The notes beneath the pieces were generated by a model that was not told the DNA's origin, did no database searches, and saw only the letters and a list, made by a program, of their open reading frames with translations. Below, in pieces: positions 15,098 to 16,046 of a stretch of 16,046 nucleotides of DNA. The stretch lies in NCBI GenBank assembly GCA_003519545.1, contig DOWN01000133.1:1-16046 (forward strand), in the 5' to 3' direction. Each line of letters starts with the position of its first letter. Within the stretch, counting starts at the first letter, position 1. A program made the translations under genes and the position numbers. This DNA comes from Bacteroidota bacterium. GTDB taxonomy: Bacteria > Bacteroidota > Ignavibacteria > Tepidaquicellales > Tepidaquicellaceae.

Positions 15098-16046
15098 ATG
15101 TATCAGAATCAACAAAAAAATATTGATGTTTCGATTATAATTGTAAGTTGGAATACAAAAAAATTATTGGAAAATTGTATTAATTCAATTTATAATGAAA
15201 CAAAAAAATATTCGTTTGAAATCATAGTTGTTGATAATGATTCACCTGATAACTCAGCAGGTATGGTTAAAGAATTTTTTCCTGACGTAGTTTTGATTGC
15301 AAATAAAACAAATAATGGATTTGCACCGGCAAATAATCAGGGTATAAAAATTGCAAAAGGAGAGAATATTCTTTTGCTAAATCCGGATACTGTGGTAATT
15401 AACAATGCGATTGATAAGATGCTTGATTATTTATATTCACATAAAAATGATAAGATTGGAATTATTACTTGTAAACTTCTTAATGATGATATGACTTTGC
15501 AGAAATCTGTAAATGATTTTTTTAATATTTGGAGATCATTTTTTGAGAACAGATTTTTTGCCGAATTTTTTTCAAAGTTAAATACAAAAAAGTCTTTCAT
15601 GTCCTTCTGGGATCACAGTGAAACAAGAGAAATTGACTGGGCTTATGGAGCAGTGCTTTTATACACGAGAGAAGTTGCAGATAAAGTTGGTATGCTTGAT
15701 GACAGATTCTGGATATATGCCGAGGAAATGGATTTTTATATCACAGTAAAACGTGCAGGATATAAATCAATTTTTCTGCATGATGTTGAAATAATTCATT
15801 ACGGTAAATCAAGTTCAAGGCAGAGAAGGGCAGCAATGTTTATTCAAAATTATAAAAGTTTTTATTTGTTTTTGAAAAAACATTACTCATATTTAACTTA
15901 TTTAACTTACCGGTTCAGAACTTATATATATATGATTTTATGGATTATAAAATATTCATTAACATTTATTATTCATAAAATAAAAGGAAAAGATTCATCA
16001 GAAGATAAAAATCAAATTGAAATATATTTCAAAACTTTTATATGGC
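15098..16046 (+). CDS. WbbL-like family 2 glycosyltransferase, 3'-truncated by the window edge
   Basis: At least 316 residues with no stop before the end of the window. The GT-A fold has IIIVSWNT (13-20), VVDNDSPD (44-51), NNGFAPANNQGI (72-83), NPDT (95-98, the DxD-like site), AYGAVLLYTREVADKVGMLD (182-201) and FWIYAEEMDFYITVKRAGYK (204-223). This is the arrangement of WbbL/rhamnosyltransferase-type enzymes that usually add L-rhamnose from dTDP-rhamnose to a lipid-linked acceptor. Around residues 265-292 is a hydrophobic/aromatic stretch that may associate with the membrane. The ATG directly follows the stop of the 39-residue gene (no gap). Rhamnose as donor agrees with rfbA and rfbC in the same cluster but is not proven. 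Most of the domain is present; perhaps only the C-terminus is missing. Confidence 0.9.
   Translation, partial: MYQNQQKNIDVSIIIVSWNTKKLLENCINSIYNETKKYSFEIIVVDNDSPDNSAGMVKEFFPDVVLIANKTNNGFAPANNQGIKIAKGENILLLNPDTVVINNAIDKMLDYLYSHKNDKIGIITCKLLNDDMTLQKSVNDFFNIWRSFFENRFFAEFFSKLNTKKSFMSFWDHSETREIDWAYGAVLLYTREVADKVGMLDDRFWIYAEEMDFYITVKRAGYKSIFLHDVEIIHYGKSSSRQRRAAMFIQNYKSFYLFLKKHYSYLTYLTYRFRTYIYMILWIIKYSLTFIIHKIKGKDSSEDKNQIEIYFKTFIW

Overview
The window is one continuous, strictly plus-strand gene cluster for a cell-surface polysaccharide (exopolysaccharide, capsule or O-antigen type). It carries 15 tightly packed genes with no intergenic gap longer than about 36 bases, and there are no RNA genes, mobile elements or CRISPR arrays. 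The DNA is strongly AT-rich by eye. Arginine is mostly AGA. Clear Shine-Dalgarno sequences precede only a few genes (best at 978 and 3714). Together with the family composition this suggests a Gram-negative organism of the Bacteroidota/Ignavibacteria (FCB) neighbourhood, but that is an inference and not proven by the sequence. The first 22 bases are not genomic: they match the Illumina Nextera (Tn5 mosaic-end) adapter, so the window begins at a contig end and its first gene is 5'-truncated.

Layout: (1) 23-961, the C-terminal part of a membrane GT2 glycosyltransferase. (2) 978-1909, a two-gene partner-switch module: a SpoIIAA/RsbV-like STAS protein and a divergent SpoIIAB/RsbW-like GHKL protein. 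(3) 1906-6493, precursor synthesis and initiation: a nucleotidyltransferase/left-handed beta-helix/phosphoglycosyl transferase fusion, RmlA, RmlC and UDP-glucose dehydrogenase. (4) 6501-9469, envelope export: a half-length TolC-like outer-membrane protein and a Wzc-like polysaccharide co-polymerase with a degenerate kinase domain. (5) 9483-11807, a large GT2-GT4 fusion glycosyltransferase. (6) 11812-13155, a Wzx-type flippase. (7) 13157-16046, a GT4-like glycosyltransferase, a hexapeptide-repeat acetyltransferase, a 39-residue single-span membrane protein and a WbbL-like GT2 that runs off the right edge.

How it fits together: NDP-sugars made by RmlA/RmlC, Ugd and the fused nucleotidyltransferase would feed an undecaprenyl-phosphate-linked repeat unit. 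The fused phosphoglycosyl transferase would start it, the several glycosyltransferases would extend it, and the acetyltransferase would decorate it. The flippase would turn it over, and the Wzc-like/half-TolC pair would control length and export. No Wzy polymerase, Wza-type OPX exporter, rmlB or rmlD is visible here, so these must lie outside the window or be replaced. The most unusual points are the embedded STAS/GHKL switch with an eroded ATP site, two multi-enzyme fusions, the pseudo-kinase co-polymerase paired with a half-TolC, and the tiny membrane protein at 14978-15097.
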